DNA of 64,000 nt from Rhodospirillales bacterium. GTDB lineage: Bacteria; Pseudomonadota; Alphaproteobacteria; Micavibrionales; Micavibrionaceae. The number at the start of each line of letters is the position of its first letter. Positions within the stretch are counted from its first letter, which is position 1. This document shows, one piece after another, positions 7,881 through 16,166 of the stretch. The DNA lies in assembly GCA_020638155.1 (NCBI GenBank), contig JACKJB010000001.1:124001-188000 (forward strand), read 5' to 3'. Made by a program: the position numbers and the translations under genes. Under the pieces are notes generated by a model that made no database searches, was not told where the DNA came from, and was given only the letters and a program-made list of their open reading frames with translations.

Positions 7881-8533
7881 GAGATTTTCCTCTCATGGGT
7901 TGACGTTTCCGGTTTTTCTCCATATTCCCAAATTATATCGAATTCCTTACGTTTCAATTCAGCGACCGCAGGATCATTAATAATGACGGCTTTGCCCCAA
8001 TCATTAAGCATCAGGGCGAATTTATTGCCGTAGACGATACAGGGGTTCGTCAGGTAATGGCCTTTGGGAAGATACTTGTACTCATCCAGCGGATAGCGCA
8101 GTTTTGTATCACCATAGCGGACAAGAAAACGCATTGGTGCACCTGATTTGCGGATCATAAGTTGGCGGTCAATGACCTCTTCTGGTGCCAGGGCTTGATC
8201 GATAAAGCTGAACAAAATTTCGCTATGGGTACTGCGGACTGTATTAAAAATATCGTCCATCAGGCGGAGATAAACATTATCGTCTTCGCTTTTTTTCTCC
8301 AGGACCGTCAGCAGGTCGTCGCGGAAGCGTACGCCGTGTTGGGGCAGGAATTCAATCCCGGCATCTTCGAATGTCTTCTGGATCGCGCCGAGTGTTTCCG
8401 GGGTGGAGTTGATTTTACCGGTTTCTATGAGCTTGATGGTCGGTTCGGATACTGAATCGCAATGGCTGGCGAGAACTTTCTGGCTCCAGTCCAGCATGGC
8501 GCGGGCGGCTTTGATTTGGGCGCGGCTAATCAT
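7877..8533 (-). CDS. XRE-type HTH regulator with a TrmB-like C-terminal sensor region
   Basis: A 218-residue DNA-binding protein. Residues about 5-60 form an XRE-type helix-turn-helix (AARAMLDWSQKVLASHC..., SEPTIKLIETGK). The rest (about 80-205) does not look like a phage repressor tail. Its order, with a basic RFLVRYGD strand, an LP-x-Y/H segment, IVYGNKFALML and a closing FDIIWEYGE, resembles the effector-binding region of TrmB-type regulators; this is inference. It is translationally coupled to the CDPS homologue through an ATGA overlap (7877-7880), so it probably controls that gene and itself. A sigma70-like promoter (8580-8608) and an inverted repeat (8560-8577) lie just upstream. Confidence 0.8.
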   Translation of the reverse strand: MISRAQIKAARAMLDWSQKVLASHCDSVSEPTIKLIETGKINSTPETLGAIQKTFEDAGIEFLPQHGVRFRDDLLTVLEKKSEDDNVYLRLMDDIFNTVRSTHSEILFSFIDQALAPEEVIDRQLMIRKSGAPMRFLVRYGDTKLRYPLDEYKYLPKGHYLTNPCIVYGNKFALMLNDWGKAVIINDPAVAELKRKEFDIIWEYGEKPETSTHERKIS

Positions 8534-8559
8534 TGATTTTCAATATCTTTTTCTTATTT

Positions 8560-8577
8560 TGTCTGTTTGCTGAGACA
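8560..8577. promoter_or_regulatory. Candidate operator TGTCT-N8-AGACA
   Basis: Perfect 5-base half-sites TGTCT (8560-8564) and AGACA (8573-8577) separated by 8 bases lie between the minus-strand -10 box and the regulator start codon. This position suits autorepression by the XRE regulator. Inferred from sequence only. Confidence 0.4.
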
Positions 8578-8579
8578 GT

Positions 8580-8608
8580 GTTATACGGATTTTATACCAA
8601 TAGGTCAA
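8580..8608 (-). promoter_or_regulatory. Sigma70-like promoter of the regulator-CDPS operon
   Basis: On the minus strand TTGACC (8608-8603) and TATAAC (8585-8580) are separated by 17 bases, a near-consensus promoter pointing at the regulator gene about 47 bases away. Confidence 0.65.
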
Positions 8609-8660
8609 TATATTTATTCTTAATAATATACGTAAAGGATAAAAAAATTAAATTTTTAGT

Positions 8661-8689
8661 TTGACATAATTTTGCGACAGGCGTATGGT
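8661..8689 (+). promoter_or_regulatory. Sigma70-like promoter on the plus strand
   Basis: TTGACA (8661-8666), 17-base spacer, TATGGT (8684-8689). It is back-to-back with the regulator promoter and points to a stretch with no gene but two hairpins (8709-8752 and 8764-8827). Confidence 0.55.
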
Positions 8690-8695
8690 ATCCAT

Positions 8696-8830
8696 ACTTG
8701 CTTTGATTGATTGCCGCTGTAACCCCCGCACACACACAGATACACGGCAATCGACCCAAAATAAAAACCCCACACACAAATTGGAGCTTTTTCGCCTTCG
8801 GGCGGCTCCTTTTGTGTATGGGGTTTTCTC
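8696..8830 (+). ncRNA. Putative small RNA with two hairpins
   Basis: Downstream of the plus-strand promoter at 8661-8689 there is no credible reading frame. The first hairpin has an 8-base stem GATTGCCG/CGGCAATC (8709-8716 with 8745-8752) and a C-rich loop containing CCCCC and a run of CA repeats. The second is a long stem (8764-8787 with 8805-8827) enclosing a CGCC-TTCG-GGCG tetraloop hairpin and followed by GGTTTTCTCTTATT, which can end transcription. The size would be about 135 nt. I match it to no known family. The alternative is that the second hairpin only serves as the dcp terminator. Confidence 0.4.
8758..8827 (-). terminator. Terminator of the Dcp peptidase gene
   Basis: Read on the minus strand, the 8827-8764 hairpin (about 20 paired bases, with an inner GC hairpin) is followed by TTTTTATTTT, a good intrinsic terminator about 20 bases after the stop at 8848. 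The same hairpin may also end the putative plus-strand small RNA. Confidence 0.75.
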
Positions 8831-8847
8831 TTATTCCAAAAGCAGCT

Positions 8848-10887
8848 TTAAGCGGCGTCCATCAGTCCTTCGCGGCGCAGCAGGGCATCCGGGTCGGCAT
8901 CGCGGCCGCGGAAACGGCGGTACAGGACTGTCGGGTGTTCGCTGCCGCCTTTGGCCAGGACTTCATTCTTGAAGGCTTCGGCGGTGGGGCGGTCGTACAG
9001 GCCGCGCTCTAAAAACAGCTCGAACGCATCCGCATCCAGCACTTCGGCCCATTTGTAACTGTAATAGCCGGCCGAATAGCCGCCGGCGAAGATATGGCCG
9101 AAATGCGTGGAAATCGGTCCGGCCAGTCTTGGGAACAGGCTGGTGCCCGCGGTGGCGTCATCTTCGAATTTGGCGACATCTGTAATGCCTGCCGGGTCCT
9201 GGCTGTGCCATGCCATATCCAGCGTGGCAAGACCGACCTGGCGCAGTCCGCCCCAGCCGACCATATAGTTCTTCGCCTTGTTCAGCTTGTCGATCAGCGC
9301 ACCGGGGATTTTCTCGCCGGTTTTATAATGCGCGGCAAACAGGTCCAGCGTTTCGCGGGTATAGCCCCAGTTCTCCTGGATTTGCGAAGGCAGTTCGACA
9401 AAGTCCCACAGCACGTTCGTGCCGGACAGCGAGCGGTAAGTCGCTTTTGAAACCATGGCATGCATGGCGTGTCCCATTTCATGCAGCAGTGTTTCCACTT
9501 CCCCGTGGGTCAGCAGCGAGGGTTTGTCTTTGGTCGGTTTGCTGAAGTTGCAGACGATCGCAATGACAGGCCGCTCCAGCTTGCCGTGGAACAGGCCCTG
9601 ATCGCGGTAACTCGTTTTCCATGCGCCGTTATTCTTGCCGCTGCGCGGGTGGAAATCGGCGTAAAGCGTACCAAGGAAAGTGCTGTCGGTTTTATCATGC
9701 ACATCGAACACTTTGACGTCTTCGTGCCAGACCGGATAGGCGTCGGACGGTTTGAATTGCAGGTTGAACAGTTTGCCGAAATGCTCGAACACCCCGTCAA
9801 TGACCTGCTGCAGTGGGAAGTACGGGCGGAAATCTTCGCTGGAAAAATCAAACAGCGTTTGTTTTTGTTTCTCGGCGTAATAGGCAACATCCCAGGGCTG
9901 CAGCGGTTCCGGCCCGCCCTGTTTCTCAGCGAAAAGCTGGAGCTGGCGCAGATCTTCTTCTGCGGCGGGTTTGTAGGCGCGTTTGAGCTGGGCTAGGAAA
10001 TCCATCACGGTTTCCGGACGTTCTGCCATGCGGCGCTCCAACACATAATGGGCGTGTGTCGTATAGCCCAGCAGCTGCGCCCGCTCGTGCCGCAAGGTCA
10101 CGATTTCAAGGACGGCTTCGCTGTTATCGTAATCATCGCCGAAAGACTGGCTGTTATAGGCGCGCCAGATTTTCTCGCGCAGTTCGCGCGTATCGGCATA
10201 CTGGATAAACGGGATATAGCTTGGCATATCGAGCGTGAACAGCCATTTGCCGTCATAGCCTTTTTCTTCTGCGGCGTGTTTTGCGCCTTCGACCGCGCTT
10301 TCAGGCAGGCCCGCCAGGTCATCTTCGTTCTCGATAACCATTTCAAACTGTTCGGCGGACTTTTTATTATTGTTCATATAGACCGGGGAGAGTACGGACA
10401 TGCGCTCGCTGATTTCCCGCAGCCGCTGTTTCTTTTCCGCATCCAATAACGCGCCGCCCCGGACGAAGCCGATATAGGTATCATCAAGCAGCATTTGCTG
10501 TTCTGCATTCAGGTTCAGCGTTTCCTGAATGTCATGCACGGCTTTGACGCGGGCAAAAAGCTTGGCGTCATGCATGATGTCGTTGGAAAAGTTAGAGGAT
10601 ACCGGGCCGATTTTTTCTGCCAGTTCATGCAGGCCGTCGGTGCCGTTCGCGGAAAGCTGGTTATAAAAAACCGATGTGACCGTCCCGAGAAGCTCGGATG
10701 CCGTTTCCAGCGCGACGATCGTGTTATCAAAGGTCGGTTCTTCCTCGTTGTCGCGGATCGCATCAATGTTGGCGCGGGCCTGTTCGATCGCTGTTTCAAT
10801 CGCGGGCAGGTAATGTTGCTCCTCGATTTTATCAAAAGGCGGCGCATGGTTCGGCAGAGCGGACAGCTCCAGCAGCGGGTTGGTCAT
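8848..10887 (-). CDS. dcp: M3 family zinc metallopeptidase, peptidyl-dipeptidase Dcp type
   Basis: A 679-residue thimet-type oligopeptidase that degrades short peptides, probably in the cytosol since no signal peptide is seen. The zinc motif is H469-E-M-G-H473, with the downstream third ligand in the DFVELPSQIQENW segment. The N-terminus (NPLLELSALPNHAPPFDKI, then HYLPAIETAI) is typical of Dcp rather than of short M3B proteins, and the full length fits Dcp or oligopeptidase A (about 680 aa). It is monocistronic by the terminator downstream. The next gene upstream on this strand (10896-11675) ends 8 bases away, so co-transcription with it is possible. Dcp versus OpdA is the only real uncertainty. 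Confidence 0.9.
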   Translation of the reverse strand: MTNPLLELSALPNHAPPFDKIEEQHYLPAIETAIEQARANIDAIRDNEEEPTFDNTIVALETASELLGTVTSVFYNQLSANGTDGLHELAEKIGPVSSNFSNDIMHDAKLFARVKAVHDIQETLNLNAEQQMLLDDTYIGFVRGGALLDAEKKQRLREISERMSVLSPVYMNNNKKSAEQFEMVIENEDDLAGLPESAVEGAKHAAEEKGYDGKWLFTLDMPSYIPFIQYADTRELREKIWRAYNSQSFGDDYDNSEAVLEIVTLRHERAQLLGYTTHAHYVLERRMAERPETVMDFLAQLKRAYKPAAEEDLRQLQLFAEKQGGPEPLQPWDVAYYAEKQKQTLFDFSSEDFRPYFPLQQVIDGVFEHFGKLFNLQFKPSDAYPVWHEDVKVFDVHDKTDSTFLGTLYADFHPRSGKNNGAWKTSYRDQGLFHGKLERPVIAIVCNFSKPTKDKPSLLTHGEVETLLHEMGHAMHAMVSKATYRSLSGTNVLWDFVELPSQIQENWGYTRETLDLFAAHYKTGEKIPGALIDKLNKAKNYMVGWGGLRQVGLATLDMAWHSQDPAGITDVAKFEDDATAGTSLFPRLAGPISTHFGHIFAGGYSAGYYSYKWAEVLDADAFELFLERGLYDRPTAEAFKNEVLAKGGSEHPTVLYRRFRGRDADPDALLRREGLMDAA

Positions 10888-10895
10888 GGCAGTGT

Positions 10896-11675
10896 TTACT
10901 CCTCAAGGACGATCGTTGTTGTATCCATACCGGCTTCCTTCGTCTGTTTGTCAAAAGCGGTGACCATTAAACGATATGTGCCGTGGACAGGAATGTTCAA
11001 ATTCAAGGCATAAATTCCAGGCTCGCCGCTGTAAGGTAGTTTGACTGAAGTGATGAGCATGGTGTCGCGATAAACCAGAGCTTCGACATCATAACGCTCC
11101 GGCGGCCAGGGGGAGTCTTTTGCAATATGACAGCCGCACAGTTTCATAATGTTCGCTTCGATGGTTACAGGCACATCCGGGTTATGCTTGAATTTCTGGT
11201 TCGGCAGAGGACTAACGACATCAACGGCAAAGCCGGGCATATCGAGCATAATCCCGTTGCCGCTGGTGTAATCTTTGCCGGGAAGCAGCAGGATATCTTC
11301 AGATACCGTGACCAGGCTTTGTTGCTGGCCAAGCGGGGCTGTCGCCGAGATTGTTGCCGGGATCGGTTCGAACATGTTCAGGGAAAAAGAAAATCTGGCG
11401 CTGCCGTCGGTCACAAGCGCCGCATCGCGCGGCTGGGTTTCTGCCATGAGAAGTTTGGTATCCCCTGTGCTGCCTGCGGTGGTGCCGTTGGCAATAATGT
11501 CGCCGGTGCGGCGGTCCCGGATAATGACATGGGCGCCGCCGACTGCCGTGCCGATAAACTTGGCGTCACGGGCTTTGACAGTTACAACAAAATCCGTATC
11601 TATGGCATGGGCTGCCGGTATGCCGTAAAAAACGGCAGCGGTAAAAAGGAAGACATAAAAGATAAAAGCGCGCAT
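10896..11675 (-). CDS. Secreted hypothetical protein
   Basis: A 259-residue protein starting at ATG 11675, chosen for the GCAGGAG Shine-Dalgarno 7 bases upstream and the signal peptide it gives (MRAFIFYVFLFTAAVF..., cleavage after AHA near residue 23). Upstream in-frame codons are antisense to mnmC. The mature part looks all-beta: two or three immunoglobulin-like or carboxypeptidase-regulatory-like modules. A CGCH motif near residue 174 could bind metal or form a disulfide. I do not recognise a family. It is divergent from mnmC by 36 bases and ends 8 bases before dcp. Confidence 0.75.
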   Translation of the reverse strand: MRAFIFYVFLFTAAVFYGIPAAHAIDTDFVVTVKARDAKFIGTAVGGAHVIIRDRRTGDIIANGTTAGSTGDTKLLMAETQPRDAALVTDGSARFSFSLNMFEPIPATISATAPLGQQQSLVTVSEDILLLPGKDYTSGNGIMLDMPGFAVDVVSPLPNQKFKHNPDVPVTIEANIMKLCGCHIAKDSPWPPERYDVEALVYRDTMLITSVKLPYSGEPGIYALNLNIPVHGTYRLMVTAFDKQTKEAGMDTTTIVLEE

Positions 11676-11711
11676 ATTCAATCTCCTGCAAAAAGCGACT
11701 ATAAAGAGGAT

Positions 11712-13496
11712 ATGAGAGAACCGCTCCATAATCAACGCTTTGACGATATCTATTTTTCGCCGGAAGACGGGCTGGCGGAGACACAGCATGTCTTTTTGGA
11801 CGGAAACGGGCTGCCACAGCGCTGGCAGGGGCGGGAGCGGTTTACGATTGCCGAAACCGGGTTTGGCACGGGGCTTAATTTCCTGGCGGCCTGGGCGCTG
11901 TTCGAGCAAACGGCAAAGCCGGGGCAGGTGCTTGATTTCGTCTCCTTTGAGCTGTATCCGCTGGCAAAAGATGTGATCGCGGATGCTCTTGAGGCATGGC
12001 ACGATGTGCTGGCAGGCAGGCTGGATAAGATGCTTGCTGCGTATCCTCTGCGCATTACCGGGTTTCATCGTGTGCAGCTGAGTCCGCAGGTGCGCTTAAC
12101 GCTGGTATTAGATGATGTGAATACGGCGCTGCCGCAGCTTACCGTGCCGGGCGGTGTCGATGCCTGGTTCCTGGACGGATTCGCGCCGTCAAAAAATCCG
12201 GAAATGTGGAACGAGCGTTTATATGCCCAGATGGCAAGGCTCAGCGCCTCCGGGGCAACGGCGGCGACCTTTACCGTTGCCGGGCATGTGCGGCGCGGGT
12301 TGGAAGCGGCAGGGTTTGATGTTCGCAAAGCGCCGGGTTTTGGCCGTAAAAAAGATATGACAACGGCCCGTTTTACCGGCAGCGTCCGGAGGGCATTGGT
12401 GCCTTCAACCAAAAAAGTTGCCGTCATCGGCGGCGGTCTTGCCGGGACGAGCTGCGCTTACGTGCTGGGGCAGCGGGGGATTAAGGTCAGCGTTTTTGAA
12501 AAGGGCGACCGGCTTGCCGCCGGGGCGTCAGGTAACCGGACCGGGCTTTATAATCCAAGATTTTATGCGCAGCGCCAGCCTGAAGCGGATTTTTATTCTG
12601 CGGGTTATGCTCAGGCGGTCAGGACCTTGCGGGCGCTGACGCCGTCCGGCTATGCCGGGTGCGGGGCGCTTCATTTGATGACCAGTCCGGAAAAAGAAAA
12701 GCGCTTCCGGGCGCTTGCGGATAGCGGTTTATGGCATGCGGATCATCTGGCGCTTTTGACGGCGGAAGAGTCCTCCGAGATAGCGGGCGTGGTTGTTGAC
12801 TATCCTGCCATGTATCTTCCTGATGCGGGCGTTGTTTACCCGCAGCTACTTTGTAGCATTTATGCCGGGGGTATGGATGTGCGTTTGAACAGTCTCGTTA
12901 ATCACTGGGATGCGGGGCAGGTAAACGGGGAACATTTTGATGCCGTGATTCTTGCCTGTGCCGCTGCGGCAACAGAGTTTGAACCGTTGTCATGGTTGCC
13001 GGTTCATACGGTGCGCGGGCAGGTCAGTTATGTGTCCGCTTCGGCGCAATCGGAAAATTTGCGAACCGCCCTATGTTATGGCGGCTATATTGCCCCGGCC
13101 TGTGACGGGGAGCATACGCTGGGGGCGACGTTCCAGAAATGGCTGGAAGACACCGATGTGTGCGAAGAAGATCATCATGAAAATCTGGAAAAGCTGGCGG
13201 CATGCGTTCCTGCCCTGAACGGGCTGACGGCGCGTGGCGGGAAAAGCGGATTGCGGACGGCGTCGAAAGACCGCGTGCCGCTGATCGGGCGGGCCTGTGA
13301 TGCGCAGGGGGATGTGATTGATGGCGTGTTCCTGTCGCTGGCGCATGGGTCGCACGGAATTGTTTCGGCGCTGGCGGCGGCGCATCTGCTGGCCGATATG
13401 ATTGCGCTGACACCGCATTGCCTTGCACAGGATGGTATAGAGAGCCTTTTCGCCGGGCGGTTTCCGGCACGGGATCGTAAACGGGGCGGGGGTTAA
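11712..13496 (+). CDS. mnmC: Bifunctional tRNA mnm5s2U34 synthesis protein MnmC
   Basis: Finishes the wobble uridine modification in tRNAs: the C-terminal FAD oxidase removes the carboxymethyl group from cmnm5U34 and the N-terminal SAM-dependent methyltransferase makes mnm5U34. Residues about 1-230 are the methyltransferase, with ETGFGTGLNFLAAW (SAM site) and DAWFLDGFAPSKNPEMW. From about 236 the FAD domain begins with VIGGGLAGTSCAYVL and GASGNRTGLYNPR. Start ATG 11712 has AAAGAGGA upstream and begins with the family's short lead (REPLHNQRFDDIYFS). Length 594 aa is near the usual 600-670. It converges with 13493-13954, sharing 4 bases at the stops. Confidence 0.94.
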   Translation: MREPLHNQRFDDIYFSPEDGLAETQHVFLDGNGLPQRWQGRERFTIAETGFGTGLNFLAAWALFEQTAKPGQVLDFVSFELYPLAKDVIADALEAWHDVLAGRLDKMLAAYPLRITGFHRVQLSPQVRLTLVLDDVNTALPQLTVPGGVDAWFLDGFAPSKNPEMWNERLYAQMARLSASGATAATFTVAGHVRRGLEAAGFDVRKAPGFGRKKDMTTARFTGSVRRALVPSTKKVAVIGGGLAGTSCAYVLGQRGIKVSVFEKGDRLAAGASGNRTGLYNPRFYAQRQPEADFYSAGYAQAVRTLRALTPSGYAGCGALHLMTSPEKEKRFRALADSGLWHADHLALLTAEESSEIAGVVVDYPAMYLPDAGVVYPQLLCSIYAGGMDVRLNSLVNHWDAGQVNGEHFDAVILACAAAATEFEPLSWLPVHTVRGQVSYVSASAQSENLRTALCYGGYIAPACDGEHTLGATFQKWLEDTDVCEEDHHENLEKLAACVPALNGLTARGGKSGLRTASKDRVPLIGRACDAQGDVIDGVFLSLAHGSHGIVSALAAAHLLADMIALTPHCLAQDGIESLFAGRFPARDRKRGGG

Positions 13497-13954
13497 GGCG
13501 CGGTTACGGCCTGCCAGCCTGTGCCGGCAGCGACTTCGCAGGATTCCATTTGCCCGGTATTGTCGGGGCCGGACACAAAGACGAAATATTTATTGTCCGG
13601 GGTTGTATAAATTTCCAGTTTATCGCCATCGATTTCCGCGTGAAACGCCAGCCTGGCTTTTTCGCTGTTTGCCCGGCGGTGGATCAGCGTATCGTAGTCA
13701 TTCGGCAGATAGCAGGTTACCTGCGATTCCGGTTTCAGGTCGCCTGCACTATAAGACATGACGCTTTGCGGGATCACGCGCGGTCTGTGTATGGCTTCAG
13801 CAATAGGCTGCTTTTGTGCGGATTCAATTTGCGGTGTATACATATAGCTGGCTGGCGGGACGCCGGGCGTGTTCAGATTCATCAGGGCGATAGCCATACA
13901 GCCGTAAAAAAACGACAGCGATGTCAGCAAAAGATATTTGTCAGAGTTCTTCAT
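13493..13954 (-). CDS. Hypothetical membrane-anchored protein
   Basis: A 153-residue protein with an N-terminal hydrophobic anchor (about residues 7-27) and a Pro-rich linker, followed by a small soluble domain with two cysteines (in SQVTCYLP and ESCEV) that could pair in the periplasm. No family recognised. Starts at ATG 13954 or TTG 13966; neither has a clear Shine-Dalgarno. The stop overlaps the mnmC stop by 4 bases in convergent orientation. Confidence 0.6.
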   Translation of the reverse strand: MKNSDKYLLLTSLSFFYGCMAIALMNLNTPGVPPASYMYTPQIESAQKQPIAEAIHRPRVIPQSVMSYSAGDLKPESQVTCYLPNDYDTLIHRRANSEKARLAFHAEIDGDKLEIYTTPDNKYFVFVSGPDNTGQMESCEVAAGTGWQAVTAP

Positions 13955-14049
13955 GATAAAAATCAAAAGAAATGATTTAAGTTTAACTGAAGAAAATAAT
14001 ACCTAAATGCCCGGAATTTGAACAGGCTTATTTGACGCGCTGTATATTA

Positions 14050-14079
14050 ACAGAGGCGCCCAACGCGGAGCGCCTCTGT
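14050..14079 (-). terminator. Hairpin after the VWA operon
   Basis: A perfect 10-base stem (ACAGAGGCGC / GCGCCTCTGT) with a 10-base loop, 24 bases past the stop at 14103. The U-rich side is on the plus strand (TTGTATTTT), while on the minus strand it is followed by TAATATA, so as a minus-strand terminator it is imperfect. Confidence 0.5.
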
Positions 14080-14102
14080 TTGTATTTTGTGTCAGGTGCC
14101 GA

Positions 14103-16166
14103 TTACTGTCTTGTGTCCTGCAGGGCGGCGGCGGATTTTGCCAGCCTGACCAGGTTGATAAACTCGGCGCGGTAACCGTAAGGATCATCGCCCTTGCTGG
14201 CCTGTGCCCATTCGATGACATCATCGTAATTCAGATTATCCGTGTATTTCCCGCCTTTCAGAAGTTGCCCGAACCCGGCAACGGCCGTGGCCCATGCGGC
14301 TTCTCCCTGTAATGCGGGCTGTTCGCCGGCCTTTGTGACAGGGGTGGTGATCAGATTACTTGTATCTTCTTCCGGCAGTTTGTAACGGATTTTCAGGAAG
14401 GCGTATTCGCTGCTGAAATCCGTATCGGCGCTTGTCTTCTGTGCGGCCGGCTCGTTTGCGGCATAGCGGCTGTTATCGACCATGCGCGGGCCGTCCACCG
14501 GCGTGATTTCATAGATCGCGGTGACGGTGTGGCCTGCGCCGATATCTCCGGCGTCAACCGCATCATTGTTAAAATCTTCCCGGTTCAGGTGACGGGTTTC
14601 ATAGCCGATCAGGCGGTATTCGGCGACGGTTGCCGGGTTGAATTCGACCTGGATTTTGACGTCCTTGGCGATCGGGAACAGGGTCGAGCTTGCTTCTTCG
14701 ACCAGCACTTTGCGCGCTTCGCTCAGGCTGTCGATATAGGCGGCGGTACCATTGCCGTTCTGGGCCAGTTCCTGCATCAGGTGATCGTTGTAGTTGCCTT
14801 GCCCGAAGCCAAGGACTGACAGGAATATCCCGGTATCGCGCTTGCGCTCGATAAAGTCTTTGAGTTCTTCGCGGTTTGTAATGCCGACATTAAAGTCCCC
14901 ATCGGTTGCCAAAATCACGCGGTTGACGGCGTCTTTGTCGAAACTGCTCTCGGCCAGGTTATAGGCCTGGCGGATGCCTTCTGCCCCGGCGGTGCTGCCA
15001 CCTGCGCTCAGGTTTTCAAGTGCCGTGATGATCTTTGCTTTTTCGCTGGCTTTGGTCGGTTCCAGTACGGTTCCTGCGGCTCCGGCATAAACTACGATAC
15101 TAATCGTATCGTCCGGCGACATTGTATCCAGCAGCAACTTCATCGAGTTTTTCAGCAGCGGCAATTTATCCTGCGCGTTCATCGACCCACTAACGTCGAG
15201 CAGGAAAACAAGGTTGCTGCGCGGCTTTTCTTCGGGGGCGATATCGTAGCCCTTGATGCCGATATGCATCAGCTTGTTGCCGTCTTTCCACGGGCTTGGC
15301 ACGACGGTCACGGTCGGTTCGAACGGCTGCTCTTTGTTTTCGGGCAGTTTGTAATCGTAATCGAAATAATTAATCAGCTCTTCAATCCGCACTGCGTCTT
15401 TTTGCGGCAGGACGCCATTTTCAATCTGACGGCGCATGAAAGCGTAAGATGCCGTATCGACATCAATCGAGAAGGTTGAAACCGGTTCCTGGCTGACGAG
15501 CTTGATCGTGTTTTCTTCGAAGTCCTCGAACTTGTCGCGGCCGACCTCTTTATAGCCGGGCGGCGCAATCACATCGTTCAAAGCGATAGTCGCGGGCATC
15601 CCGGCGATTTGTCCCCTCACAAGATTTGATTCCTGTGAAGTGACAGCCATACGGCCCGCATTAAACATTGGTTCCGGCGCTGACGGTGCGACGGCAAAGT
15701 CGGCTTCTGCTTCGGCCAGTTCCATTTTCTTTTCGGCTATAACGGCACGTCCTTCCTGCCGTGGTTTATTGGCGCGCAGCAGGGGGGCGGGCAGCGACGT
15801 GCTTTTTGTTATATTGCTTGTGTAATCGACCGTATTTAACGTGCTCGTATTAACGCTGCTGCCAGATCCAATCGTCTGGTTGAAATCCTGCAGACTGACC
15901 GCGGTGACCAGCACCAGGGCCATTGCCGTTGCCATCCCGCCATAAACCATTTTCTTATTGCCAAACATTGCTTTTCTCCTTTGGGTTTGGTTGTCGTACC
16001 CCATAAGACGGGAGAGAAAAGAATTTCCTTGGAACTTTTTTTGATTTTTTTTCTGGTGCTGCTCAAATTCAGCCAGCGCAAGGTTCAGCGCCCGCTTTTT
16101 CGCGTTTTCACCGGGGGCGGGGACGTCGATCTCGTTCAGCGCTTTTTTCAGTTGCCGCTCATCCAT
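14103..16166 (-). CDS. Membrane VWA-domain protein, YfbK-like
   Basis: A 687-residue protein with a cytosolic N-terminus, one membrane segment (about 74-92) and a large periplasmic part. The region starting PVSTFSIDVDTASYAFMRR and RIEELINYFDYDY is the YfbK-type VWA-associated domain. The VWA domain follows with the MIDAS DVSGSM at about D324, then a C-terminal DUF3520-like region. Start ATG 16166 is chosen for AAAGGAGCG upstream; it overlaps the sigma-factor stop by 8 bases. The N-terminal cytosolic segment ahead of the membrane helix is where an anti-sigma interaction could occur, but no zinc-finger motif is seen. Role is inferred: a surface or periplasmic metal-dependent adhesion or assembly factor made under its own ECF sigma. 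Confidence 0.88.
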   Translation of the reverse strand: MDERQLKKALNEIDVPAPGENAKKRALNLALAEFEQHQKKNQKKFQGNSFLSRLMGYDNQTQRRKAMFGNKKMVYGGMATAMALVLVTAVSLQDFNQTIGSGSSVNTSTLNTVDYTSNITKSTSLPAPLLRANKPRQEGRAVIAEKKMELAEAEADFAVAPSAPEPMFNAGRMAVTSQESNLVRGQIAGMPATIALNDVIAPPGYKEVGRDKFEDFEENTIKLVSQEPVSTFSIDVDTASYAFMRRQIENGVLPQKDAVRIEELINYFDYDYKLPENKEQPFEPTVTVVPSPWKDGNKLMHIGIKGYDIAPEEKPRSNLVFLLDVSGSMNAQDKLPLLKNSMKLLLDTMSPDDTISIVVYAGAAGTVLEPTKASEKAKIITALENLSAGGSTAGAEGIRQAYNLAESSFDKDAVNRVILATDGDFNVGITNREELKDFIERKRDTGIFLSVLGFGQGNYNDHLMQELAQNGNGTAAYIDSLSEARKVLVEEASSTLFPIAKDVKIQVEFNPATVAEYRLIGYETRHLNREDFNNDAVDAGDIGAGHTVTAIYEITPVDGPRMVDNSRYAANEPAAQKTSADTDFSSEYAFLKIRYKLPEEDTSNLITTPVTKAGEQPALQGEAAWATAVAGFGQLLKGGKYTDNLNYDDVIEWAQASKGDDPYGYRAEFINLVRLAKSAAALQDTRQ

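Noticed and set aside
7149..8033. 294-codon plus-strand frame opposite the CDPS homologue and regulator
   Set aside because: Crosses both minus-strand genes; the minus-strand pair has motifs, an ATGA overlap, a promoter and a terminator.
11127..11711. N-terminal extension of mnmC in the same frame
   Set aside because: It is antisense to the secreted protein 10896-11675; ATG 11712 has a Shine-Dalgarno and begins the MnmC homology.
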